NCBI GenBank assembly: GCA_964017065.1
Contig: OZ024783.1
Coordinates: forward strand, 14,825,820-14,889,819
Direction: 5' to 3'
DNA from: Haliclona indistincta
Taxonomy: Eukaryota; Porifera; Demospongiae; Haplosclerida; Chalinidae
Length of the DNA: 64,000 nucleotides
How positions within the stretch are numbered: position 1 is the first letter of the stretch; every line of letters begins with the position of its first letter. The notes beneath the pieces were generated by a model. That model did no database searches. It worked only from the letters and a program-made list of their open reading frames with translations, and was not told the DNA's origin. Positions 1 to 10,500 of the stretch are shown one piece after another. The position numbers and the translations under genes were made by a program.

Positions 1-317
1 TTAACTGGTAATAACGATTTTTTGAGCCAATCACTTTGTCTACAGTATTATTACAGCAACAAACCACATTATCGGAAAGCAAGAAAGAACATTGCTCAGA
101 TAGATAAAGACAGCAAGAAACCATATCTTGTAAAACATTTAACGAGGAGGAACATTGTCGGCATAGACACACATTGAAATTGTGATCATTGTTGATTATT
201 GAGCCAATCCATTCAATTTTTTTGAACCAAGAAAACGACACCCATTAATTTTCGTAAAGCATTTAAGGATTTAAGGATTTTTTGCAAGTTTCCGATGTTC
301 ATATAAATTATGCATCT

Positions 318-2230
318 CCACCGAGGCATCTGCACCTTGGTGCTTCATTCATTCTGTCCGCAGGCAGAACTCCGCGTCGGCTGAAAACTAAGCGCTGATA
401 CTTGCAATACATGTTCAACTCGGTGTTGCCTCGGAACTGAATTAATAGACTTTTGGTTTCAAAGCTTCGTTACCTTGAATAGCATTGCTGGACTCGCTCA
501 GCATTGTGGGACTTCGCTGAAGATAAAGCTGTCTACTATAGTCTTCTTCACAGCTTGTAAGACAATTCTTTACTCAAGGTAGTACAGTGAGTGCTGAGAA
601 ATCAATCGTGCTATCGCTAAGCAGCGCCAGCTCCAGCAAGCTAGCAACCAGCGCTCACGTGCTGTGTTGATTATAGGCACGCCCAACTGAATTCCATGTG
701 GTTAGCACTGCTAGGCTTCTGATTGCATAGTTGCAACCCACTAGCTTATTCTGCAAACAGTGCTGTATTGCAGCTTGTCGCAACGCTCTTCAGCTTTAAT
801 TTCATCATACAGGAATTGCATTGCATAACTATTATACTGCATTGTGATTGCTGTACAGCAAGGTATAACAGCTGCAGTTTGTTGCTGTGTATGTTTTAGT
901 TCAGCGTATTTTTGTTATAACTTTTCTAGTTTTATGACTGCACCGAGGCATCAGCACCTTGGTGCTTTTTCTGTCAGTCAGTCTGTCGCAACGATTTCTC
1001 GTAGCTCGCTGAAAACTAATCGCTGAAACAAGCAACACGGGTAGAAATTGATACTTGCTCGGATTTGAATTTTCAGAAGTTTGATTTTAAAGCTTAGTGC
1101 GTAAGTTACCGCGTGAATTGCTCACGGCTGGTTCAGTTTTGTAGCGCACGCTGAAAGTTAAGCTCTGAAACTAGCAATGCAAGTAGTACACGGTATTATC
1201 TCGCTCTAGAACATGTGAAAACTTTATACGAAGCTTTGTTCGTGAGTTATGGCGCAATTTGCTCGCCGGTTCGCGATCGAGCTGTTGCTGGCGATCTGGA
1301 AAGGCAAAGCTATCCATAGGTGACTACCTATAAGCTTATAGGTTAGAATTTCACTACAGAATAGCAGCACAGATCCAGAGAAATTGTGTGAGTAAGCTAT
1401 GGAAGCTATCTAGTATGCATGGGCTGTACTGAACATTATTGTAGACACGCCCAGTTGAATTGTGGTCAGCACTGATTGGCTTCTGATTGCATAACTATAT
1501 ATTGCTGTACAGAAAGGCTGCAGTTTATTGTGTATGTTTTTATAAGTTGTCAGTCACTAACATAGTGTTCAACTAGCAACAGCAGACTTTCATAACTGCT
1601 TGTGTATTTCAGTTCAGCGTATTTAGTCAGACAGGCATGTATGCATAACATTCCACCGAGGCATAAGCACCTTCGGTGCCTAGTTATGCCTCGGTGGGCG
1701 GAGCCACGAGGCATACTGTAATCGCGTTGTCTGTCGTTCTGTCATTCTGTTACATCATTTTTGCGGCGCACGCTGAAAGGTAAGCTCTGAAACTTGCAAT
1801 GCAGGTAGAAATCGATATTATCTCGGATGTGAACTAGCGAAATTTCGATACAAAGCTTTGTTCTAGAGTTTTGGCGTGATTTGCTTACTTTGTTTGCCGT
1901 TGCTGGCGATCTGGACTTTTCCGAAGGCAAGGCTGTCCACAGTTGACTGCCTAGAACCTGATAGGTTAGAATTTTACTACAGGATAGCAGTGCAGGTCCA
2001 GAGAAATCGTGTAAGCAAGCTATGGAAGCTACTCGCTCGTGGTATGCGTGTCCTGTGCCGAACGCTGTAGACACGCCCAGTCGAATTGTGGTCAGCACTG
2101 ATTGGCTTCTGATTGCATGACTAAAGCACTACTGTACAGAAATCCTGTATACATGCATCTGCAGTTGCTGTGTCTGTAGAATGGTGGATAGTTGTGTTTG
2201 TTGATATTTCATTTTCTTTCATAATAATAA
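318..2230 (+). repeat. Three diverged hairpin units inside the left direct repeat
   Basis: Units begin with CCACCGAGGCAT or CACCGAGGCAT at 318, 941 and 1653. Each continues into the same body (GAAACTTGCAATGCAGGTAG, then GTCCACAGTTGACTGC, then ATTGGCTTCTGATTGCA). The third unit contains the complete hairpin at 1685-1715, arms TATGCCTCG and CGAGGCATA. The same array recurs at 4466-6378. Confidence 0.75.
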
Positions 2231-2265
2231 TTAAAAATTCGCACTGGAATTGTACTCAGTATTCT

Positions 2266-2293
2266 CTTCAATTCGCTGATTTTCGAATTGAAG
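2266..2293 (+). other. 10-bp perfect hairpin near shared 3' terminus
   Basis: Arms CTTCAATTCG (2266-2275) and CGAATTGAAG (2284-2293) flank an 8-base loop. The hairpin lies about 36 bases before 2329, where the two direct-repeat copies stop matching; its twin is at 6414-6441. Rolling-circle elements of the Helitron/Helentron group end near a short hairpin, so this is a candidate 3' transposition signal. Confidence 0.55.
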
Positions 2294-2332
2294 TTGCCTG
2301 AGAGCAGAATTTGATATGACAAACTTATTTGA

Positions 2333-3162
2333 TATGACAAACTACAAACTGCTGTACTAGAGTCTAGAGTGGTATCCCCTGATAGCCCTGACTATCCTAG
2401 TGAAGCATTGCATGTGTACAAGCTAAATGCTGATGTAGATGAGCATAATGAGAGTATGTTGAGGAGAATACCCAGTACAGTCAGGAGGTATGCTGTGAAA
2501 GCTAGTGATGCTGTGACAGGTCAGACTAAGCATATTGATCTAGCCTCATTGTCCACTAAAAGAACTGAGACAGGTGGTTTACATAGTGTATTGAATATTG
2601 CTGTTGGTGCCAGAGTCATGCTGACCACTAATGTGTCTGTGTCTGATGGGTTGGTTAATGGTGCTAGAGGAGAGGTGGTCCATATAGTCACTAATGATAA
2701 CAATGATGTAACCACTGTGCTTGTGAAATTTGACTGTGAAAAAGTTGGTCAGACAGCTCATCAAGCTAGCAGGTTTCATACAATATATCCCAATGCTGTG
2801 CCTGTGAGCAAAGTTGAGGTTTCATTTCTAGCTAGAGGCAAGTGTGGTGCTGAGATTACACGATTACAGTTTCCTCTGACACTATCATGGGCTACTACTA
2901 TTCATAAAGTACAGGGATTGACACTGTTGTTAATATGAAGGGTACTAGGTTCAATGCTGGTCAGATATATGTAGCACTGAGTAGAGTAAAGTCATTGAGT
3001 GGTTTACATATTGTTAATTTCAATCCTAAAGCCATCAGGAAGAGTGATCTGGTTGATAATGAGATGACTAGACTGCGTAATAGGTTGCTACAGACTATAC
3101 CACCATTACAGTGCCTACCATGTACTAGTCATGTTACCATAGCATTGCTAAATGTTAGATAA
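2333..3162 (+). pseudogene. PIF1-like helicase C-terminal fragment (Helentron Rep/Hel)
   Basis: The reading frame opens at 2333, directly after the repeat junction, so the N-terminal Rep and Walker motifs are gone. What remains is the second half of a PIF1-family DNA helicase: a core strand read as HVYKLNADVDEHN, the RVMLTTNV..DGLVNGARGEVV segment, the TIHKVQGLTL motif, and, after a one-base frame change near 2925, the GQIYVALSRVKSLSGL motif VI. In Helitrons such a helicase unwinds the donor strand during rolling-circle transposition. The frame ends at TAA 3160-3162, and the endonuclease follows in the same frame. Not functional here; family assignment is firm, element type inferred from the neighbour. 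Confidence 0.85.
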
Positions 3163-3777
3163 ATTGTTGCTAAGCTACCAGACATGCAAGCAGATACTGA
3201 ACTAAAAAGTGCTGATGTATTGTGTTTTTGTGAGACATGGTTATCCCAAACACAGCCTTCACCTGTTATCAAGTTTGGTCACATTGTATTGAGGTGTGAT
3301 AGAACGAGCCATAGTGGTGGAACAATGATAAGCATGCCTTTTACTATGCAACCAAGCAATCATACTGTTTCTTTTATGATAGATGGCATTGAATGCTTAG
3401 TAAGTAGATTACATCTCAATGGAAAGTATTTGCAACTAGCTCTTGTTTACAGATCACCAAACATTTCAGTAGGAGTATTTATATCATTTATTACTAAGTT
3501 ATTGCAGGATCTAAAACAGCTCGATACGACAACTATTGTACTAGGTGATTTTAATGATGATTTATTAAAATACGCTCATTCAAGGGTAGAGACAGTCATG
3601 TCTTCACATGGTTACACACAGTTAATAAGACATGCTACAACTGATAGAGGAACATTAATAGACCATGTGTACTTCAACAAACAGTGCAAGGATGTACATG
3701 TATGTGTGCAGGTTCGCGATGTGTATTATAGTGATCATGATGCTGTGTATTGCACTATACCATTGCAAATTTTGTGA
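3163..3777 (+). pseudogene. Endonuclease/exonuclease/phosphatase-fold (APE-like) domain of a Helentron
   Basis: This frame is in register with the preceding helicase frame, separated only by TAA at 3160-3162; the first methionine is at 3184. It shows the order expected of an APE-like EEP nuclease: a CFCETWL segment with the metal-binding Glu, LALVYRSP, the VLGDFNDDL active-site block, GTLIDHVY, and a terminal SDHDAVYCTI. Helentrons typically carry such a nuclease fused behind the helicase, whereas non-LTR retrotransposons carry it ahead of a reverse transcriptase, which is absent here. About 200 residues, near full domain length. Whether read-through of the TAA ever occurs is unknown. Confidence 0.85.
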
Positions 3778-4148
3778 TGTCGACATCATTTTGATGTGTT
3801 GGTCACACTTATTATTGGCTTATCAGCTATTTCAATAATGTAAGAACGTAAGAACGTAAAAACGTAACAATGTAATAAAAATGCTCTCTTCTAGGCACAT
3901 CAGCAGAATAGATCCGAATCAGGTTTGTTATGTGCAACTTACACATACACTTATTGACTTACTATTCTCTTTTATGCATCTTGTTTGAGAACAAATCCCA
4001 TCTGAGAATGAATTGAAACTAAAATTCAGGCAATGTACCACGATAAAGGTTTATTTGACTGAATGACTGATCCTTTATCAATTTTTCATTTAGTGTCAAC
4101 TGAGGCACATATGGTCAAGCAGAACATTGTTATGCAGATGAACAACTT
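3778..4148 (+). other. Non-coding spacer with short GTAAGAACGTAA minisatellite
   Basis: No convincing gene. At about 3839-3873 a run of 10-base units (GTAAGAACGTA type, four imperfect copies) precedes AT-rich sequence. The spacer separates the endonuclease from the second direct-repeat copy. Confidence 0.5.
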
Positions 4149-6477
4149 TTAACTGGTAATAACGATTTTTTGAGCCAATCACTTTGTCTACAGTATTATT
4201 ACAGCAACAAACCACATTATCGGAAAGCAAGAAAGAACATTGCTCAGATAGATAAAGACAGCAAGAAACCATATCTTGTAAAACATTTAACGAGGAGGAA
4301 CATTGTCGGCATAGACACACATTGAAATTGTGATCATTGTTGATTATTGAGCCAATCCATTCAATTTTTTTGAACCAAGAAAACGACACCCATTAATTTT
4401 CGTAAAGCATTTAAGGATTTAAGGATTTTTTGCAAGTTTCCGATGTTCATATAAATTATGCATCTCCACCGAGGCATCTGCACCTTGGTGCTTCATTCAT
4501 TCTGTCCGCAGGCAGAACTCCGCGTCGGCTGAAAACTAAGCGCTGATACTTGCAATACATGTTCAACTCGGTGTTGCCTCGGAACTGAATTAATAGACTT
4601 TTGGTTTCAAAGCTTCGTTACCTTGAATAGCATTGCTGGACTCGCTCAGCATTGTGGGACTTCGCTGAAGATAAAGCTGTCTACTATAGTCTTCTTCACA
4701 GCTTGTAAGACAATTCTTTACTCAAGGTAGTACAGTGAGTGCTGAGAAATCAATCGTGCTATCGCTAAGCAGCGCCAGCTCCAGCAAGCTAGCAACCAGC
4801 GCTCACGTGCTGTGTTGATTATAGGCACGCCCAACTGAATTCCATGTGGTTAGCACTGCTAGGCTTCTGATTGCATAGTTGCAACCCACTAGCTTATTCT
4901 GCAAACAGTGCTGTATTGCAGCTTGTCGCAACGCTCTTCAGCTTTAATTTCATCATACAGGAATTGCATTGCATAACTATTATACTGCATTGTGATTGCT
5001 GTACAGCAAGGTATAACAGCTGCAGTTTGTTGCTGTGTATGTTTTAGTTCAGCGTATTTTTGTTATAACTTTTCTAGTTTTATGACTGCACCGAGGCATC
5101 AGCACCTTGGTGCTTTTTCTGTCAGTCAGTCTGTCGCAACGATTTCTCGTAGCTCGCTGAAAACTAATCGCTGAAACAAGCAACACGGGTAGAAATTGAT
5201 ACTTGCTCGGATTTGAATTTTCAGAAGTTTGATTTTAAAGCTTAGTGCGTAAGTTACCGCGTGAATTGCTCACGGCTGGTTCAGTTTTGTAGCGCACGCT
5301 GAAAGTTAAGCTCTGAAACTAGCAATGCAAGTAGTACACGGTATTATCTCGCTCTAGAACATGTGAAAACTTTATACGAAGCTTTGTTCGTGAGTTATGG
5401 CGCAATTTGCTCGCCGGTTCGCGATCGAGCTGTTGCTGGCGATCTGGAAAGGCAAAGCTATCCATAGGTGACTACCTATAAGCTTATAGGTTAGAATTTC
5501 ACTACAGAATAGCAGCACAGATCCAGAGAAATTGTGTGAGTAAGCTATGGAAGCTATCTAGTATGCATGGGCTGTACTGAACATTATTGTAGACACGCCC
5601 AGTTGAATTGTGGTCAGCACTGATTGGCTTCTGATTGCATAACTATATATTGCTGTACAGAAAGGCTGCAGTTTATTGTGTATGTTTTTATAAGTTGTCA
5701 GTCACTAACATAGTGTTCAACTAGCAACAGCAGACTTTCATAACTGCTTGTGTATTTCAGTTCAGCGTATTTAGTCAGACAGGCATGTATGCATAACATT
5801 CCACCGAGGCATAAGCACCTTCGGTGCCTAGTTATGCCTCGGTGGGCGGAGCCACGAGGCATACTGTAATCGCGTTGTCTGTCGTTCTGTCATTCTGTTA
5901 CATCATTTTTGCGGCGCACGCTGAAAGGTAAGCTCTGAAACTTGCAATGCAGGTAGAAATCGATATTATCTCGGATGTGAACTAGCGAAATTTCGATACA
6001 AAGCTTTGTTCTAGAGTTTTGGCGTGATTTGCTTACTTTGTTTGCCGTTGCTGGCGATCTGGACTTTTCCGAAGGCAAGGCTGTCCACAGTTGACTGCCT
6101 AGAACCTGATAGGTTAGAATTTTACTACAGGATAGCAGTGCAGGTCCAGAGAAATCGTGTAAGCAAGCTATGGAAGCTACTCGCTCGTGGTATGCGTGTC
6201 CTGTGCCGAACGCTGTAGACACGCCCAGTCGAATTGTGGTCAGCACTGATTGGCTTCTGATTGCATGACTAAAGCACTACTGTACAGAAATCCTGTATAC
6301 ATGCATCTGCAGTTGCTGTGTCTGTAGAATGGTGGATAGTTGTGTTTGTTGATATTTCATTTTCTTTCATAATAATAATTAAAAATTCGCACTGGAATTG
6401 TACTCAGTATTCTCTTCAATTCGCTGATTTTCGAATTGAAGTTGCCTGAGAGCAGAATTTGATATGACAAACTTATT
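4149..6477 (+). repeat. Right copy of perfect 2,329-bp direct repeat
   Basis: Identical to 1-2329 by inspection. Sequence diverges at 6478 (CAAAATGAGC) versus 2330 (TGATATGACA). Hairpin units start at 4466, 5089 and 5801; the full hairpin is at 5833-5863 and the terminal 10-bp hairpin at 6414-6441. As it follows the helicase-endonuclease frame, it is the 3' non-coding part of that Helentron copy. Confidence 0.85.
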
Positions 6478-6781
6478 CAAAATGAGCTTTGAATATATCC
6501 GAAGCAGTAGGATTGCCAAACTTGTGGGAATAAGAAAGGTCGAAAGCAACATGCTTCACCTGGATAACCACATTGACAAGAACAAGAGTCAGTGTGATTG
6601 AACCACGCTAACTAATTCTTTAACAGTACTGTTAATAAGATTATGCATAAAGCATGTCACATGTCAATGATACAGTACAAGCTGTACAATGCACTCATTA
6701 TGGCAATTATATAGTGACATAGTTTTTAATGATAATACAGATTATTATTATGACTTGCTGTACATGCTCAACTTTTCACAT
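6478..6781. other. AT-rich spacer, no gene seen
   Basis: Single-copy-looking sequence between the direct repeat and the hairpin-unit array. No open frame or RNA signature worth naming. Confidence 0.4.
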
Positions 6782-8508
6782 CCACCGAGGCATAACCCAC
6801 ACCAATGGTGCATTTTTATGCCGAGGGCGGAGCTACGAGGCATACTGTAATCGTGCTGTCTGTCAGTCATTCTGTCTGTTACATCATTTCTGCGGCGCAC
6901 GCAAAAATTTAAGTTCTGAAACTTGCAATGCAGGTAGAACTCGGTATTATCTCGGTTTTGATCGTGTGAAAGCTTTACACGAAGCTTAGTTCCAGAGCTA
7001 TGGCGTGATTTGCTCACCTCGATGCCCGTTTCTGGCTATCTGGACTTCTCCAAAGGCAAAGCTGTCCACAGTTGACTGCTTAGCAGTTGTTAGGTTATAA
7101 TTTTACTACAGGATAGCGCGCAGGTCCAGAGAAATCGTGTAAGCAAGCTATGGAAGCTATCTCGCTCGTGGTATGCGTGTGCTGTAATGAACATTGTAGA
7201 CACGCCCAGTGGAATTGTGGTCAGCACTGGCATGCATGATTGGCTTCTGATTGCATAACTAAAGCACTGCATTGTGACTGCTGTACAGAAATCCTGTATG
7301 CATGCATCTGCAGTTGCTGTCTTTGTGGAATGGTGGATAGTTGTGTTTGTGGATATAATATCAATCCACCGAGGCATCAGCACCTATGGTGCTATTTTTA
7401 TGCCGAGGGCGGAGCTACGAGGCATACTGTAATCGTGCTGTCTGTCAGTCATTCTGTCTGTTACATCATTTCTGCGGCGCACGCAAAAAGGTAAGCTCTG
7501 AAACTTGCAATGCAGGTAGAACTCGGTATTATCTCGGTTTTGATCGTGTGAAAGCTTTACACGAAGCTTAGTTCCAGAGCTATGGCGTGATTTGCTCACC
7601 TCGATGCCCGTTTCTGGCTATCTGGACTTCTCCAAAGGCAAAGCTGTCCACAGTTGACTGCTTAGCAGTTGTTAGGTTATAATTTTACTACAGGATAGCG
7701 CGCAGGTCCAGAGAAATCGTGTAAGCAAGCTATGGAAGCTATCTCGCTCGTGGTATGCGTGTGCTGTAATGAACATTGTAGACACGCCCAGTGGAATTGT
7801 GGTCAGCACTGCATGATTGGCTTCTGATTGCATAACTAAAGCACTGCATTGTGACTGCTGTACAGAAATCCTGTATGCATGCATCTGCAGTTGCTGTCTT
7901 TGTGGAATGGTGGATAGTTGTGTTTGTGGATATAATATCAATCCACCGAGGCATCAGCACCTATGGTGCTATTTTTCTGTCTGTTACACCATTTTTGCGG
8001 CGCACACTGGAAGGTAAGCTCTGAAACTTGCAATGCAGGTAGAACTCGATATTATCTCGGATGTGAACTAGCGAAAGTTCGATACAAAGCTTCGTTCTCG
8101 AGTTATGGCGTGATTTGCCTACTTTGTTTACCGTTGCTGGCGATCTGGACTTCTCCAAAGGCAAAGCTGTTCACAGTTGACTGCCTAGAAGCTGATAGGT
8201 TAGAAATTTACTACAGGATAGCAGCGCAGGTCCAGAGAAATCGTGTAAGCAAGCTATGGAAGCTATCTCGCTCGTGGTATGCGTGTGCTGTGCTAAACAC
8301 TGTAGACACGCCCAATTCAATTGTGGTTAGCACTGATTGGCTTCTGATTGCATAACCAAAGCACTGCATTGTTGATTGCTGTACAGAAATCCTGTATACT
8401 TGCATATGATATTCGAATGCTGGCAGCTGAATATGAATCCTACTAGCATTACATGCTCAAATTTTAACATCCACCGAGGCATAACCCGCACCAATGGTGC
8501 ATTTTTAT
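6782..8508 (+). repeat. Tandem array of about 580-bp hairpin units
   Basis: Units start with CCACCGAGGCAT at 6782, 7366, 7943 and 8471, giving spacings of 584, 577 and 528 bases; the last is a 5' stub. The first two contain a TATGCCGAG...GAGGCATA hairpin variant. The third lacks the hairpin's second half, jumping from CCTATGGTGCTATTTTT to CTGTCTGTTAC. Minus-strand frames of 60-118 codons recur in several units but show no known domain. Confidence 0.8.
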
Positions 8509-8691
8509 GAATAGTATTATCAATCATGAATTCCATTAATAACACAATGACTTGTAGCCAGGTTATATGAAAACCCGCGGGTCATATGAGAAATATAACC
8601 CGGCAACTGGGCAATCTGATTGGTCAAACACTCGTAGCTATGCTATAATCAGTATTATAGTGTGTCTGTGATGATGACAACAGTCTCTCAC

Positions 8692-8815
8692 CAATTGTTG
8701 CTGGGACTGATTCGCTGAAGGTAGCCTCAGTGAATCTTGTGAGTATACTAGTCTTGCCCACTCCACTGTCTCCTGTGAGGACAACCTTGTAATGAAAATC
8801 AACTGGCTGAGTCAT
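8692..8815 (-). pseudogene. Isolated first exon of a Rab-family GTPase
   Basis: ATG at 8815 opens a 41-codon exon ending in a phase-1 GTGAGAG donor at 8691. It reads through a Rab N-terminus with the P-loop GDSGVGKTS and the switch-I approach FSESVPATI. Exon length, phase and intron start match exon 1 of the complete Rab gene at 48367-48496, and about 30 bases of intron are still alike (GTGTGTCTGTGATGATGACA on the plus strand). Downstream on this strand lies only the hairpin-unit array, so the other exons are missing or displaced. A genuine gene with a giant intron leaving the window cannot be excluded. Confidence 0.75.
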
Positions 8816-9096
8816 CCTGTCCGGCGCTGTAGCTACAGATTAGTCGCCGTCTTAGGCTCTACCCGGATCATGTGAAAAGAACAGACCAACTGTATTAGGA
8901 TTTACATGAGAAGCCGTACAAGTGACACAGAAGTCACGCGCTCCCCTCACGTGCATTTTGGGCACGCCCACCTGGCTACCGTCGCTGTTGCTGCTGATCC
9001 CTAGAGTCTAGAGTGTACAGCTCGAGTACGCGGCAGAATTTAATTTTATAAACATGTAAGGTGTGTGCGGTGTGTGATGTGAGTGTGATTTTGTTT
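8816..9096 (-). promoter_or_regulatory. Upstream region of the Rab exon, duplicated elsewhere
   Basis: Contains GGATCATGTGAAAAGAA, CCGTACAAGTGACAC and a CACGTG E-box. A matching block lies at 53775-53930 without any Rab exon beside it. Promoter role is inferred from position only. Confidence 0.4.
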
Positions 9097-9103
9097 ATAC
9101 TGG

Positions 9104-10486
9104 CATAGATGATACAGTACAAGTGGATACGCAACATGTCCGCATATCATTATTTCGCGTGGGACAGTCACTGCCACGGATAACACGGACGTAGTATACG
9201 AGATTTGTATACTTTACACGCCTTTTGCACACATGGTGCGACATGGCAGCAGCAGATTCATCATTTGTAAAGAATTTTACATAGGAAAGTACAAGAAAGG
9301 AACACTTCAACAAAAGAATAAATAGGAAACAGCTTATTATTATAATTATTGCCATAAATTTTTAATTATTATTAATAACAACACTTATAATAATTATTAT
9401 AGTTCTTCTCCATTTAAACAGTGGTCGTCACACTGTCTACATGTAGCTGAATACACTCCTTTGCTTCCACATTCATGGTCTTAAGGTCTTGATATACTGA
9501 CAATCTGTTTCGTCACTTATTACATAGTACGTCATCTTTCACCAATCAGATTGCTCTATTCGAGGGCATTAATGTAGGTTATTGACCGCGCGTAGCGTCT
9601 TCTATAGCAACAGACCGTTGCGTCTTTGCGAGTTTGAAAAATTCACGATGTTATGGCGCTCACAGAGATGAACTATGTAATAAATCATTTATTGCCCTCG
9701 TGTGAGGGCAATAACTAATACTTCTTCCATCACCAAGTCTCCTTCCTCTATCTGGCTATCTGGCTGAACATTTTCCTTGTTAGCCTGCTGTAGGGAACAC
9801 TCGTCATTTTTACATCTACCAAACTTGCTCCTAACACTCTTTTGCTTCTTTTTCGGTCGTCCGGTAGGCATCTACAATACAAAAATTCACAATTATCACT
9901 ATTGTTAAATGCATATTAAAATGCTTGTAGGTGACTATTATAGAAAGGTTAGTAGTTTACCCGACAGGACAGACCATGGACTACTATAATGCTCATACAA
10001 ATCATCAACTGTATTGAAAATTTTAGAAATAATCTCACACAAAGAAGTCGACTAAAAAAAACAATAAAAATCGTTTCTACACCAAATGCTGCTTATTATG
10101 AGTTCACAAATGCAGTTTACCCAGTGGTCGAATGTCTATGGTATTGTAAAACGTTTAGCTTACACCAGTCTGGTACCCCAGTAAGCCAGTAATCTCACAC
10201 AAAGCCATTGACCGCCATGTTAGCGGCATTACAGACAGCATAGCACGTGTTTAGTCTTGATAGTGTATCAGTGCACAATAAAAAACTGTATACAAGTGTT
10301 GTACCTTCGTTTTGTGCTGTTCAGTTGGCCTTTAGTCGCGCCAGATAACACGCCACAGCAGAATATCTCTCCTTGCTCGCTCCGACTCCTCTCTTTCTTA
10401 TCCGTGGCAGTGACTGTGACAGCAATTCCCGTTTATTTTCCCGTATACGCGTCCGTTGCATGTCCACTGTGTATGTATCATCTATG
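9104..10486 (-). mobile_element. TIR element with 7-bp target duplication ATACTGG
   Basis: Termini CATAGATGATAC and GTATCATCTATG belong to diverged inverted repeats of roughly 90 bases; both arms contain GTCACTGCCACGGATAA. Flanks ATACTGG at 9097-9103 and 10487-10493 are identical. The interior holds one small frame (9689-9871, minus) and a perfect small hairpin at about 9689-9714 (TTATTGCCCTC/GAGGGCAATAA). No recognisable transposase. Confidence 0.65.
9689..9871 (-). CDS. Short basic ORF with AT-hook-like GRPKKKQK start
   Basis: A 60-codon frame beginning MPTGRPKKKQKS, followed by a CKNDEC pair and an acidic tail. It lies inside the TIR element at 9104-10486. The GRPKKK core resembles an AT-hook DNA-binding motif, which some DNA-transposon proteins carry at their N-terminus. 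The frame may be a first exon, with GTGATG after EEGDL as a possible donor, but no second exon is recognised. Function unknown. Confidence 0.35.
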   Translation of the reverse strand: MPTGRPKKKQKSVRSKFGRCKNDECSLQQANKENVQPDSQIEEGDLVMEEVLVIALTRGQ

Positions 10487-10500
10487 ATACTGGGTACCAC

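Larger units (their letters stand above)
1..2329 (+). repeat. Left copy of perfect 2,329-bp direct repeat (Helentron 3' region)
   Basis: Every base compared matches the segment starting at 4149, with a constant offset of 4,148. The window opens inside this copy, so its true left end is unknown. It is non-coding, holds three diverged hairpin units (from 318, 941 and 1653) and ends just after a 10-bp hairpin. It lies upstream of a helicase-endonuclease fragment, so I read it as the 3' part of a preceding Helentron copy. Short frames on both strands inside it look like chance. An uncollapsed assembly duplicate would look the same. Confidence 0.85.
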
